A stretch of DNA of 56,233 nt from Bacteroidales bacterium (GTDB lineage: Bacteria > Bacteroidota > Bacteroidia > Bacteroidales > UBA932): contig JAFUZO010000067.1 in assembly GCA_017476575.1 (NCBI GenBank), positions 1 through 56,233 of the forward strand, in the 5' to 3' direction. The translations under genes were made by a program, and so were the position numbers. Below, piece after piece: positions 40,537 to 49,860 of the stretch. The notes beneath the pieces were generated by a model, which was given only the letters and a program-made list of their open reading frames with translations, made no database searches and was not told the DNA's origin. Each line of letters starts with the position of its first letter. Within the stretch, counting starts at the first letter, position 1.

Positions 40537-41703
40537 TCAAATCAAGTCCAGGACCAGGTCGACATCGCCGAAATGGCCGACCGTACCGGCGTATTTCTCG
40601 ATGTAGGAGCGGGAAAGGGAGCCGCGCCAGACGATGTCGTCGCGGGTGTAGAGGGGCAGTTCGATTTCGAACCCGTAACTCTTGGAATTGTACTTGACCA
40701 TGGCGGAGCATTTCCAGGAGGTCCGCGTCCCGCCGTCGTCCTCGATCATCATGAAAGCGCAGTCCAACAATTGCGGGGTCCACTCCGAGACCAGGACGGC
40801 ATTGAACGGGAGGGTCTGCCCGACCTGGCTGCGGCGCACGACAATCATGAAGTCGGTGATGGAAGGCGAATAGAGCCGCAGTTCCGCCTCCGTGGAGGCC
40901 GTGAAGTCCTCGACGGCCCCTACCTTGACGAAGAATTCCGAGGCGCCGGCGAACCAAGGGTCATAGTTACGCCTGGCCATGAAGGAGCGCAGGACAAGCG
41001 TCTTGATCCCGCTTTCCTCCCCTGCGGATTTGACCAGAATCTCTCCGCCACCCTGCCCCCAGGAGGGGTCCTCCCGCCGCCGCAGTTCCAGGGACATGAA
41101 TTCGGCATCGGCATTGCGGTTGACCACCCAGACGGGGCGCTCCATGGCCAGGGCCTCGTCTACGACGAGCTCCTCCCCGTCGAGGGTATAGCCGACGTTC
41201 CGCTCCGAGTTGTCTCCCGGGTCGAAGGTGATGACGGGTCGGGTCATGCCATCCCACCGTTCCGAATAGGGCCAGTAGATCTGGACATCGGAGGCAGCCA
41301 AGGCGTCGAGATAGGCTTCGGGGTCGTCGATGCCGCCATCTTCTGCCTTGGTCGCTGCCTTCGCCTGGACAGCAGTCCGGAGCAGGTCACGGAGCGGATG
41401 GTCATAACCGCCTGCCCTGGTCTCTCCGCCCGAGCCGACCCCTGCTCCGGGGGTCGTGAACAGGTCCTGCAGGGTGTACTCCTCGTCATAACCGTTACCC
41501 GACGAGGCCTCCACGGCATCGTGGACCTCCACCATCTGGGCTGCGCCGACCGGGACACCGGAGAGCAGCCGGGCCACATCATCGAGGGTGAACAGCGCCT
41601 CTGCTCCGGAGACATGCTGGTCGGGATCATCATCCAACCGCTCGCAGGCGGTGGACAGGAGGGTACACAGAACGGCCCCCCAAAGACAGCTTCTACGCTT
41701 CAT
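40537..41703 (-). CDS. Bacteroidales lipoprotein, function unknown
   Basis: A 388-residue protein with a lipoprotein signal (MKRRSCLWGAVLCTLLSTAC). An acidic, low-complexity region (about 20-125) follows, then a beta-rich domain with VQIYWPYSERWDGMTRPVITFDPGD, then AEFMSLELRRREDPSW and WKCSAMVKYNSKSYGFEIELPLYTRDDIVWRGS. I recognise no named family. It is probably anchored at the outer membrane. It follows the terminator of pbp1A-ddl-prmC and ends near the vapBC promoter, so it is probably monocistronic. The upstream gap has GTACTTTG, a poor -7 match. Confidence 0.78.
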   Translation of the reverse strand: MKRRSCLWGAVLCTLLSTACERLDDDPDQHVSGAEALFTLDDVARLLSGVPVGAAQMVEVHDAVEASSGNGYDEEYTLQDLFTTPGAGVGSGGETRAGGYDHPLRDLLRTAVQAKAATKAEDGGIDDPEAYLDALAASDVQIYWPYSERWDGMTRPVITFDPGDNSERNVGYTLDGEELVVDEALAMERPVWVVNRNADAEFMSLELRRREDPSWGQGGGEILVKSAGEESGIKTLVLRSFMARRNYDPWFAGASEFFVKVGAVEDFTASTEAELRLYSPSITDFMIVVRRSQVGQTLPFNAVLVSEWTPQLLDCAFMMIEDDGGTRTSWKCSAMVKYNSKSYGFEIELPLYTRDDIVWRGSLSRSYIEKYAGTVGHFGDVDLVLDLI

Positions 41704-41754
41704 AACAACCATACCGGGTTAATGTCCGGTTCCTTGTTGCAAAGTACAGAAAAG

Positions 41755-41785
41755 TTATCCGTGTTCTCAAAAAGAACACGGATAA
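41755..41785 (-). terminator. Intrinsic terminator after prmC
   Basis: A perfect 13-bp stem TTATCCGTGTTCT/AGAACACGGATAA with a 5-base loop, followed on the minus strand by CTTTTCT. It lies 34 bases after the prmC stop and ends the pbp1A-ddl-prmC transcript. Confidence 0.8.
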
Positions 41786-41819
41786 TTTTCAAAACCGGCC
41801 TTATGCGTGGTCCAGAGGG

Positions 41820-42722
41820 CTATTTCATGTAGAAAATGAAACGATTTTTATCATAAAAATCCTTCACAATCTCGGTCTGGGAGAAGACCGAACCGCTGAA
41901 GACTGCCTCCGTCTCCTTGCCGAGGACCTCGTTGATCTCAGTCAGTCCCTTCCCGTCAGCCGACAGGAAGCGCTCGGACCAGCAGGCGATGGCCCGATAA
42001 TACAGGAGCGGGTCCTCATCCGGCACGAAAAGGGCTGAAGCGGGCTCGTAATCAAGGACATTCTTGCGGAGCAGACCCTTCTCCTTCTCCATGATGTAGG
42101 GCGGATTGCTCAGGATCAGGTCGAACTCTCCGAAGTTGAATTCCTGCTCCGGATCCAGCACATCGGCCCCCACGAAGGTCGGAGCCTGGGCGCCGGAAGC
42201 TTTGAGTTCCGCAGAGAAGTTCTGGCTGCGGGCCACGGAAAGGGCCGCCTCGGAATTGTCCACACCGACCACACGGGCCCCGGGAACGGCCAAGGCAACA
42301 CTCCAGGCAATGTTACCGGAGCCGGTGCACAGGTCCAGGACCCGGACGGGCTCGGCAGACTTGCCATACGGAATGCGCATCCGATGGATCCGGGAGGCAA
42401 GCTTGATGGCCTCCCGTACCAGCAGTTCCGTCTCCGGGCGTGGAATCAGCACATCCCGGGTCACCCTGAAGGTATGTCCGCAGAACTCGGTCCGACCGGT
42501 CACGTACTGGATCGGTTCGCCGGCCTTGAGCCGGTCCATCCCTTCTTGAAGGGGCTGGAGGGCTTTTTTTTCGATGGCATACTGCGGTTCGACGATGTGG
42601 GTGTAACTTTTTGTTCCGATCAGTTTCTCACAGAGCATCAGGACGATGGATTTGGCTTCAGCGGTCGGATAGAGGCTTTCCAGGGCGGCGGTACCCTCCC
42701 TGAGGAATTCGGTGAGGAGCAT
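41820..42722 (-). CDS. prmC: Release factor glutamine methyltransferase
   Basis: A 300-residue PrmC (HemK). An N-terminal helical bundle precedes a SAM-dependent methyltransferase domain with VLDLCTGSGNIAWSVAL, VVGVDNSEAALSVARSQN and the catalytic NPPY in LILSNPPYIMEKE. It methylates the GGQ glutamine of peptide-release factors. It is the last gene of the pbp1A-ddl-prmC operon, 5 bases after ddl. Confidence 0.95.
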   Translation of the reverse strand: MLLTEFLREGTAALESLYPTAEAKSIVLMLCEKLIGTKSYTHIVEPQYAIEKKALQPLQEGMDRLKAGEPIQYVTGRTEFCGHTFRVTRDVLIPRPETELLVREAIKLASRIHRMRIPYGKSAEPVRVLDLCTGSGNIAWSVALAVPGARVVGVDNSEAALSVARSQNFSAELKASGAQAPTFVGADVLDPEQEFNFGEFDLILSNPPYIMEKEKGLLRKNVLDYEPASALFVPDEDPLLYYRAIACWSERFLSADGKGLTEINEVLGKETEAVFSGSVFSQTEIVKDFYDKNRFIFYMK

Positions 42723-42727
42723 AAGTT

Positions 42728-43747
42728 TCAGGCATTTTCGATAATCCGGGAGAGGAACCCGGTGATGGTCATGCCGGCGGCACGGACCATCTTCGGCACG
42801 AGGGAGGCATTGGTCATTCCCGGTATGATATTGACTTCCAGGAAGTAGACATCTTCTGCCGTGGTGATGTAGTCCATGCGGACGAGACCCTTGCAGCCCA
42901 AATGGCGGTAGATGCGGCAGGAAATGTCCTGGATGCGTCCGGAAAGGGCCTCTGGAATCTCTGCAGGACAGACTTCCCGGCTGTGCCCGTTATACTTGGC
43001 ATCATAGTCGAACCAATCGTTCTCGGAGATGATTTCGATAACCGGCAGTGCCTTGGTCTCCCCTCCATCCTCATAGACGGCGCAGGTGAGTTCATGTTCG
43101 CCGGAGATACCCTGCTCGACGATTACGGTCGCGCCCTCGGAGAAAGCATAACGGATGGCGGAGGGAAGGTCTTCCGCCGCAGCCACCTTGGAGATGCCGA
43201 AACTGGAACCGCCCCCCGTCGGCTTGACGAAGAGCGGCAGGCCGAGCCTTTCGACCGCCCGGGCCGAAAAAGCCTCGACGTCGTCCCCTTTGCGCACGAA
43301 GGCGTCGGGAGCCAGTTTCACGTAATCCACATCCCGGAGATAGCTCTTGCAGGCATACTTGTCGAAGGCGACTGTCGTTACGAAAGCGCTGCAGGAAGAG
43401 AACGGAATGCCCAGCATTTCGAAATAGCCCTGCAGCAAGCCGGTTTCGCCCGGGGCCCCATGCTGCATGATATATACGAAATCGAAGGTCACCTTCTCAC
43501 CGAGGACACGGACGGAGAAATCGGTCTTGTCGATCTCCGGACGTGCTTCCTCCGGGAACGGGATGCGCATGGCGTTGGCCTTGCGCATGGCTACGAGCTG
43601 CCATTTGCCGAAACGGGCGAAGATCTCGTACACGTCGTACTGGAACTCATCGATGCGCGAGGCCGTGAATTCACCGCTGCGGCAGGCCACCTCCCACTCG
43701 GAAGAATCACTGCCGTAGAGGACGGCAATCTTGCTGTACTTTGCCAT
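42728..43747 (-). CDS. ddl: D-alanine-D-alanine ligase
   Basis: A 339-residue ATP-grasp ligase that makes the D-Ala-D-Ala dipeptide of peptidoglycan. Motifs are VAVLYGSDSSEWEV-like N-terminus, MQHGAPGETGLLQGYFEMLGIPFSSC, LPLFVKPTGGGSSFGISKV, VEQGISGEHELTCAVYE and LEVNIIPGMTNASLVPKM. EVNIIPGMT replaces the more usual EVNTxPGxT. It lies directly after pbp1A (3-base gap), a coherent cell-wall operon. Confidence 0.94.
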   Translation of the reverse strand: MAKYSKIAVLYGSDSSEWEVACRSGEFTASRIDEFQYDVYEIFARFGKWQLVAMRKANAMRIPFPEEARPEIDKTDFSVRVLGEKVTFDFVYIMQHGAPGETGLLQGYFEMLGIPFSSCSAFVTTVAFDKYACKSYLRDVDYVKLAPDAFVRKGDDVEAFSARAVERLGLPLFVKPTGGGSSFGISKVAAAEDLPSAIRYAFSEGATVIVEQGISGEHELTCAVYEDGGETKALPVIEIISENDWFDYDAKYNGHSREVCPAEIPEALSGRIQDISCRIYRHLGCKGLVRMDYITTAEDVYFLEVNIIPGMTNASLVPKMVRAAGMTITGFLSRIIENA

Positions 43748-43750
43748 ATA

Positions 43751-46075
43751 TCATTCAAAATAATAGTTCTCAAGGTCGGTTTTTTCCGGAGCAGAGGAAC
43801 CATCCGGAGCCGTACTGTTGCAGAACGGGCCGGCGACCCCTTCCGGGAAAGTGTCGGAGGCGGAGATGCCGAGGGTCCCGTCGGCGAGGACCTTCTTCAT
43901 CCACAGGCCCCAGATCGGCAGAGCCATATTGGCCCCCTGTCCCAGCGAAGTGGAGTTGAAATGGACATAGCGGTCTTCCGCACCCACCCAGACACCGGCG
44001 GTGATGGCTGGGGTGTAACCGATGAACCATCCGTCGGAATTGTCATTGGTCGTTCCGGTCTTGCCGGCGATCTCGCCTTTCAGTCCATACCGGAAACGGA
44101 GACGGGCACCCGTTCCACCGTCCACCACGGACTTCATCATGCTGACCATCTCGTTGTTGGCCCGCTCGGACAGGACTTCGTGCCGCCGGACCGAGAACTG
44201 ACCGAGAATGTTGCCGTCGCTGTCCTCGATACGGGTCACGAACATCGGATGGGCATAGACCCCTCCGGAAGGGAAGGTATTATAGGCCGCAACCATCTCA
44301 TAGACGGACAGGTCTGCCGAACCGACACAAAGGGAGACCACCGGATCGATCGGCCCGCCGATCCCCATCTTGCGCATCATCTCCACCATGGCGGCCGGAC
44401 CGAGCTGCTTCATCAGATAGGCCGACACGGAGTTGGAACTGTGGGCGAGACCCCAGCGGAGGTCCACCATGGAACCGTCGGCATGGGGATCGGACGGCGT
44501 CCAGGTCTTGTCTCCATTGACGACGAGCACCTGCGGAGCGTTGAGCACCGGATCGCAGGGAGTCATACCGGACTCCATGGCGAGGGTGTACAGGTATGGC
44601 TTGATGGTGGAGCCGACCTGGCGCCGGCCCTGTCGGACGTTGTCATACTTGAAGTAGCGGTAGTCGGGACCGCCGACATAGGCCTTCACATGGCCCGTCT
44701 GCGGTTCGACGGCCATGAAGGCCGCCCGGAAGAACGACTTGTAGTAGCGGATGGAATCGTCCGGAGTCATCACGGTGTCCTTGTAACCAGGGGCATCCCA
44801 GGTGAACACGCGCATCGGCGTCTTTTCGGTGAAGCTCTTCGCAATCTCTGCCTCGGAACGTCCCGAGGCCTTCATCATCCGTGTCCGGTCGCTCCAGCGG
44901 CGGGCCTGCGCGAGCGCAACGTCGATGACCTTCGGATCGGTATCGGCGCTGAACGGAGGGTTCTTCCGGTGGCGGAGCTCCCGGAAGAAGGCCTTCTGGA
45001 GGTCCTTCCCGAGATGTTCAGCGACCGCCTCCTCGGCGTATTGCTGCATCCGGTAGTTGATGGTCGTGTAGATACGGAGGCCGTCCTTGTCGAGGTCATA
45101 GCCGGACCCGTCGCTCCGGTGGTTCTTGTTGAGCCAGCCATAGACCGGATCGTCCGCCCAGAGGAGGGAATCCACTCGGTAGTCCTCAAGGGAGGCATAG
45201 GAGGAACGTTTCGGCTTTCCGGCGCTCATGGTGCGACGGAGCATGTCCCGGAAATAGGGGCCGACCCCGGTCGTCCGGTCGCCGATACGGGTATGCAGCT
45301 GGATCGGAAGGGCCTGAAGGGAGTCACATTCGGCCCGGCTGAGATATTTTTTGTCCCGCATGCGGGCAAGCACGAGGTTGCGGCGCTGGAGGGCCTTGTC
45401 GGGATTGATGGCCGGATTGTAGCGGGTCGGCTTGTTCACCATGCCCACCAGGACGGCACTTTCCTCGGGTGTCAACTCGGAGGGTTTCTTGTCGAAAAAC
45501 TGGGCGGCCGCCGACTGGATGCCGTAGGAGTTGGAGCCGAAGAAGACCGCATTGAGGTACATGTCCACGATTTCCTCCTTGGTATAGTTGCGCTCGATCT
45601 TGACGGCGGTGATCCACTCCTTGAGTTTGATCCAGACCATGCCGAGCTTGCCGACATGCTCCTTCCGCGGATAGAGGGTCTTCGCCAGCTGCTGGGTGAT
45701 GGTGGAGCCGCCGCCCTGGGAGGAATCCCGGGACAGGAGGGTCCGGAACAGCACCCGGTACAGGCTGTTCATGTCGATGCCGGAGTGCTCATAGAAGCGT
45801 TTGTCCTCTGTGGCGACGGTAGCCTGGACAAGGCTCGGCGCAAGTTCGTCATAGCTCACGAAGGTCCGGTTTTCGATATGGTAGGTAGTCAGGATCTCGC
45901 CCTCTTCGGCGATGACCTGGGTAGCCAGCTTCGAATCCGGGCTTTCCAGCTCCTCGAAGGTCGGAATCTCCGCGAAAGCCCATACAAGGCCCAGCAGAAG
46001 GAGCACCACGGCCACCGGTGCAAGGACGAGGATCCAGAATATCTTGATGATTTTCTTTCTTGTGTCTTCTGTCAT
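43751..46075 (-). CDS. Class A penicillin-binding protein 1A
   Basis: A 774-residue bifunctional murein synthase. A membrane anchor (IIKIFWILVLAPVAVVLLLLGLVW) precedes the GT51 transglycosylase (VATEDKRFYEHSGID, GGSTITQQLAKTLYP, ILVGMVNKPTRYNPA). The transpeptidase has SxxK in VGSTIKPYLY, SxN in AHSSNSVSAYL and KTGT in AGKTGTTNDNSDGWF. The start at 46075 (MTEDTRKKI) is preferred over 46117, which would lie at the promoter. TACGTTTG (46122-46115) is a likely -7 element. First gene of pbp1A-ddl-prmC. Confidence 0.94.
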   Translation of the reverse strand: MTEDTRKKIIKIFWILVLAPVAVVLLLLGLVWAFAEIPTFEELESPDSKLATQVIAEEGEILTTYHIENRTFVSYDELAPSLVQATVATEDKRFYEHSGIDMNSLYRVLFRTLLSRDSSQGGGSTITQQLAKTLYPRKEHVGKLGMVWIKLKEWITAVKIERNYTKEEIVDMYLNAVFFGSNSYGIQSAAAQFFDKKPSELTPEESAVLVGMVNKPTRYNPAINPDKALQRRNLVLARMRDKKYLSRAECDSLQALPIQLHTRIGDRTTGVGPYFRDMLRRTMSAGKPKRSSYASLEDYRVDSLLWADDPVYGWLNKNHRSDGSGYDLDKDGLRIYTTINYRMQQYAEEAVAEHLGKDLQKAFFRELRHRKNPPFSADTDPKVIDVALAQARRWSDRTRMMKASGRSEAEIAKSFTEKTPMRVFTWDAPGYKDTVMTPDDSIRYYKSFFRAAFMAVEPQTGHVKAYVGGPDYRYFKYDNVRQGRRQVGSTIKPYLYTLAMESGMTPCDPVLNAPQVLVVNGDKTWTPSDPHADGSMVDLRWGLAHSSNSVSAYLMKQLGPAAMVEMMRKMGIGGPIDPVVSLCVGSADLSVYEMVAAYNTFPSGGVYAHPMFVTRIEDSDGNILGQFSVRRHEVLSERANNEMVSMMKSVVDGGTGARLRFRYGLKGEIAGKTGTTNDNSDGWFIGYTPAITAGVWVGAEDRYVHFNSTSLGQGANMALPIWGLWMKKVLADGTLGISASDTFPEGVAGPFCNSTAPDGSSAPEKTDLENYYFE

Positions 46076-46219
46076 GTCAAATTTTTTTACCACACACAAG
46101 ACCAAAGGTCTTGCCAAACGTACCGAATGACAAATTTAATCAGAAAATTTGGAAAATTCCCCGGATTGTCGCTTACTTTGCAAAATAATCGGCATGAAGC
46201 CGACGGAAAACATACAGAT

Positions 46220-48529
46220 ATGGAGGGAAAAAACTTAGTCATCGTGGAGTCTCCCGGCAAGGTGAAGACCATCCAGAAGTTCCTGGGAAAGGATTTTTTG
46301 GTCAAGGCCTCGATCGGCCATATCCGTGACCTGCAGGAAAAGAAACTCAGTGTGGACGTGGAGCACGGCTTCACGCCGGAATATGTCGTCCCGGCCGACA
46401 AGAAGAAGGTCGTGGCCGAACTCAAGAAATTGTCGGCCTCCGCCGGGACCGTCTGGCTCGCATCCGATGAGGACCGCGAGGGGGAGGCCATCTCCTGGCA
46501 CCTGTACGAGACGCTCGGACTGCAGAAAGAGAAGACCCGCCGCATCGTCTTCCATGAAATCACCAAGGATGCCATCCTGAAGGCCATCCAGACCCCGCGG
46601 GACATCGACATGAACCTTGTGGATGCCCAGCAGGCACGCCGCGTGCTGGACCGGCTCGTCGGCTTCGAACTCTCCCCTATCCTGTGGCGCAAGATCCAGC
46701 CGAAACTCTCCGCCGGCCGCGTACAGAGCGTTGCCCTCCGCCTCGTCGTGGACCGTGAGAAGGAAATCATGGCTTTTCACAGCGAACCTTATTATAAGGT
46801 GGATGCCCTCTTCCATCCGGAAGGGACATCGGCCTCCGTCCAGGTCAAGGCCACGCTCGACACCCGGTTCCCCGGCGAAGCCGAGGCCCGGAAATTTCTG
46901 GAAGACAGCATCGGAGCTTCTTATACCATCGACTCCCTGGAAAAGAAAGAGGGCACCCGTTTCCCGGCTGCCCCGTTCACGACCTCGACCCTCCAGCAGG
47001 AGGCCTCGCGGAAGCTCCATTTCCCGGTATCCACCACAATGCGCGTCGCCCAGTCGCTTTATGAGCGGGGTCTGATCACCTACATGCGTACCGACTCCAC
47101 AAACCTCTCCACCCTCGCCCTCGGCACGGCCAAGAAATTCATCCTGGAGCATTACGGCGAGGAGTACGCCCATCCGCGCCAGTTCCGCACCAAATCCAAG
47201 GGTGCCCAGGAGGCCCATGAGGCCATCCGGCCGACCTATATCGACAACACGGCCATTGAAGGGACGGCCCAGGAACAGAAGCTCTACGAGCTCATCTGGA
47301 AACGGACCGTCGCCTCCCAGATGGCGGAGTCGCGGGTCATGAACACCACTATCAAGGTCGCTTCCGACCGGCGTCCCGAGCGGTTCTCCGTCCAGGCTTC
47401 CGAGATGCTGTTCGACGGCTTCATGAAGGTCTATCTGGAAGGCCGCGACGATGACGAACCCGAAGAGGGCGAGGTCATCCTGCCCGAACTCCACACCGGC
47501 GACGTCCTCGACGAGCGGGGCATCACGGCCCAGTGCAAGTTCACCGTCCCGCCGCCCCGCTACTCCGAGGCGACCCTCATCAAGAAACTCGAAGAGCTCG
47601 GTATCGGCCGCCCGTCCACCTATGCCCCGACCATCACGACCCTCACCACCGGCCGCGGCTACCTGGTGAAAGGCGACAAGGAAGGGCTGAAGATCCCGGT
47701 GACGAACTTCGCCTTGAAAGGCGGGAAGGTCACTTCCTCCGCCAAGGTCGAGACCGTCGGCGCCGAGAAGGGGAAGCTCCTTCCGCAGGAGATCGGCCTC
47801 ATCGTGACCGACTATCTCGTCAAGAATTTCGGCGACGTGGTCGATTACGACTTCACCGCCAACGTCGAGAAAGACTTCGATGCGGTCGCAGAGGGGGAAA
47901 AGGCTTGGAATGCAACCATTTCCGAATTCTACGGCCCGTTCCACAAGCAGGTTGAGGCCGTGCTCTCCAACCGGGAATACAACCATGTCAGCCGCGAACT
48001 GGGGACGGCCCCGGACGGTGACAAGGTCACGGCCGCTTTCGGCAAGTTCGGACCCTACGTCCAGAAAGGCGAGGGCGAGCGCCGCCAGTTCGCTTCGCTC
48101 GGCAAGGGGCAGCTCATCGAGACCTTGACACTGGACGAGGCGCTGAAACTGTTCCAGCTGCCGCGGACCGTAGGGCTCCACCAAGATATCCCCGTCATTG
48201 CCACCAAGGGTCGGTTCGGCCCCTATCTCAAATACGGCGACCGCAATGTCAAGCTGCCACGCGGGGTGGATCCGCTCAAGGTCACCCTCGAGGAGTGCGT
48301 CCGTCTCATCGACGAGGCGGCCGGCGCCGCCCCGGTCCAGGCCGTCATGGCGGAATGGGGGACCATCCAGGTCATCAACGGCCGCTACGGGCCGTACATC
48401 AAGGCCGACGGGGCCAATTACCGGATTCCGAAAGGCACGGATGCAACGGCCCTCACGGAGGCGGACTGCCGCCGCATCATCGCGGAATCCGCCCCGACCT
48501 CCCGGCCACGGCGGGGTACGAAAAAATGA
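46220..48529 (+). CDS. topA: DNA topoisomerase I
   Basis: A 769-residue type IA topoisomerase that relaxes negative supercoils. Toprim: LVIVESPGKVKTIQKFLG and WLASDEDREGEAISWHL. LSAGRVQSVALRLVVDREKEI and the active-site Tyr in ERGLITYMRTDSTNLS follow. After about residue 600, C-terminal repeats of the type AFGKFGPYVQKGEG, TKGRFGPYLKYGDRNVKLP and INGRYGPYIKADG replace the zinc ribbons of E. coli TopA. The open frame extends more than 3 kb upstream by chance; the ATG at 46220 is set by homology. TTACTTTG near 46172 may be the -7 element. Confidence 0.95.
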   Translation: MEGKNLVIVESPGKVKTIQKFLGKDFLVKASIGHIRDLQEKKLSVDVEHGFTPEYVVPADKKKVVAELKKLSASAGTVWLASDEDREGEAISWHLYETLGLQKEKTRRIVFHEITKDAILKAIQTPRDIDMNLVDAQQARRVLDRLVGFELSPILWRKIQPKLSAGRVQSVALRLVVDREKEIMAFHSEPYYKVDALFHPEGTSASVQVKATLDTRFPGEAEARKFLEDSIGASYTIDSLEKKEGTRFPAAPFTTSTLQQEASRKLHFPVSTTMRVAQSLYERGLITYMRTDSTNLSTLALGTAKKFILEHYGEEYAHPRQFRTKSKGAQEAHEAIRPTYIDNTAIEGTAQEQKLYELIWKRTVASQMAESRVMNTTIKVASDRRPERFSVQASEMLFDGFMKVYLEGRDDDEPEEGEVILPELHTGDVLDERGITAQCKFTVPPPRYSEATLIKKLEELGIGRPSTYAPTITTLTTGRGYLVKGDKEGLKIPVTNFALKGGKVTSSAKVETVGAEKGKLLPQEIGLIVTDYLVKNFGDVVDYDFTANVEKDFDAVAEGEKAWNATISEFYGPFHKQVEAVLSNREYNHVSRELGTAPDGDKVTAAFGKFGPYVQKGEGERRQFASLGKGQLIETLTLDEALKLFQLPRTVGLHQDIPVIATKGRFGPYLKYGDRNVKLPRGVDPLKVTLEECVRLIDEAAGAAPVQAVMAEWGTIQVINGRYGPYIKADGANYRIPKGTDATALTEADCRRIIAESAPTSRPRRGTKK

Positions 48530-48597
48530 CAGCGGAGGCGAGCAATTCTTAAAAAAATTTCTTATTTTTGCGGAAGTTCGTTAAAACCCGTCAGCAC

Positions 48598-49098
48598 ATG
48601 GCTAGCTATCACATCGACCAGACCGACCAGAAGATCCTTTCCTTCCTGGTAAAGAATGCCCGGATGCCGTTCCTGGAAATCGCCCGTGAATGCGGGGTTT
48701 CCGGTGCAGCCATCCACCAGAGAGTCAAAAGGTTGGAAGCAAACGGAGTCATTACGGGCTCCCGTCTTCTGGTCAAGCCGCAGGCCCTCGGACTGAACGT
48801 CTGTGCCTTCATCAGCATATCCCTTTCGGAATCGACCAAGTATCCCGAAGTCATCGCCTACCTGAAGAAGATTCCGGAAATCGTGGAGTGCCACTTCGTC
48901 ACCGGCCGATATGCGATCCTCGCCAAGGTCTACTGCCTGGACAACGACCACCTCATGGAGGTCCTTCTCAACACCATCCAGAAGATTCCTTACATCCAGT
49001 CCACCGACACGATGATTTCCCTGGACGAGCCCATCGAACGCCAGGTCTGGGTCAAGGAATTCAAGAACACGACCTATTCCCGGAAATCTGAAGAATAG
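48598..49098 (+). CDS. Lrp/AsnC-family transcriptional regulator
   Basis: A 166-residue feast/famine regulator. The winged HTH is DQTDQKILSFLVKNARMPFLEIARECGVSGAAIHQRVKRLEANGVITG; a RAM (alpha-beta sandwich) effector domain follows, with VCAFISISLSES and VECHFVTGRYAILAKVYCLDNDHLMEVLLNTI. It probably senses an amino acid. TATTTTTG (48563-48570) lies 27 bases before the ATG. Its regulon is unknown; the aromatic genes 20 kb away are possible targets but nothing local shows it. The 3' end overlaps ispD by 38 bases. Confidence 0.92.
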   Translation: MASYHIDQTDQKILSFLVKNARMPFLEIARECGVSGAAIHQRVKRLEANGVITGSRLLVKPQALGLNVCAFISISLSESTKYPEVIAYLKKIPEIVECHFVTGRYAILAKVYCLDNDHLMEVLLNTIQKIPYIQSTDTMISLDEPIERQVWVKEFKNTTYSRKSEE

Positions 49099-49774
49099 CC
49101 TCCGCCAGGACCAGGTCTTCCGGCGTGGTGATCTTGATATTGGACCGCTCTCCTGCCTTGTAGGAGAGCGGAATTCCATATTGCCGGGCCACCGACGCAT
49201 CATCTGTGAAGCGGGTGTCGTAACCCAGGGTATAGGCCGCCTTGATGTCTTCCGACCGGAAAAGCTGCGGCGTCTGGGCCCCGTAGATGCAGGACCGGTC
49301 CAGAAGGGTGTCCGTCGAGCGGAGCGTCCCGTCCGGAGCCTTTTCCAGCACCTTCAGCGTGTCCACGGAAGGAAGGACCGGGATGAGGGCCCGCTCGGTC
49401 TCCATCCCGTCGAACAGGTCGCGGACCAAGGCTGCGCTCACGAGCGGACGCACCCCGTCATGGATGGCGACGACAGTCCCGTCCGGCACATAGGCAAGGG
49501 CATTCTTGACCGAGTGGAAGCGAGTGAAACCACCCTTCACGATCCGCTGGGGACAGTTGAACCCTTTCATCTGGCAGTAGTTGCGCCACCAGGCGATATG
49601 CTCCGCCGGCAGGACGGTCAGGATGTGCAGGTCGTCACAGGCCTCCAGGAAACGTTCGATCGTCCGCTGGAGGATGGCCCGGCCATCCAGGTCGAGGAAC
49701 TGCTTGGGAAGGTCTGCCCCCATCCGCGTACCGCTGCCGCCCGCCGTAACGATCAGATATTTTTTTCTCGCCAT
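49061..49774 (-). CDS. ispD: 2-C-methyl-D-erythritol 4-phosphate cytidylyltransferase
   Basis: A 237-residue IspD of the non-mevalonate isoprenoid pathway (CTP plus MEP to CDP-ME). The nucleotide-binding start is YLIVTAGGSGTRMGADLPKQFLDLDG, followed by VAIHDGVRPLVSAALV, TLKVLEKAPDG and TPQLFRSEDIKAAY. The ATG at 49774 (MARKKYLIV) is preferred; 49780 is possible. It is divergent from mreB and convergent with the Lrp gene, overlapping it by 38 bases. Confidence 0.95.
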   Translation of the reverse strand: MARKKYLIVTAGGSGTRMGADLPKQFLDLDGRAILQRTIERFLEACDDLHILTVLPAEHIAWWRNYCQMKGFNCPQRIVKGGFTRFHSVKNALAYVPDGTVVAIHDGVRPLVSAALVRDLFDGMETERALIPVLPSVDTLKVLEKAPDGTLRSTDTLLDRSCIYGAQTPQLFRSEDIKAAYTLGYDTRFTDDASVARQYGIPLSYKAGERSNIKITTPEDLVLAEAILQISGNRSCS

Positions 49775-49813
49775 ATTCATCAGATTCTTTACGCGAATGT
49801 AAGATTTTTTTCT

Positions 49814-49821
49814 TAATTTTG
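49814..49821 (+). promoter_or_regulatory. -7 element of the mreB operon
   Basis: TAATTTTG, 39 bases before the mreB ATG at 49861. A mirror-image candidate for ispD is TACATTCG (49801-49794 on the minus strand), one base off consensus. Confidence 0.5.
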
Positions 49822-49860
49822 ACCACTTATTGAGTATGGACTTAAACTGAGACACAGAAT

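Noticed and set aside
42902..46219. Plus-strand frame open for 1106 codons in front of topA
   Set aside because: It is antisense to ddl and pbp1A, both well supported. Its translation has no family motifs; it is a GC-rich shadow that happens to be in frame with topA.
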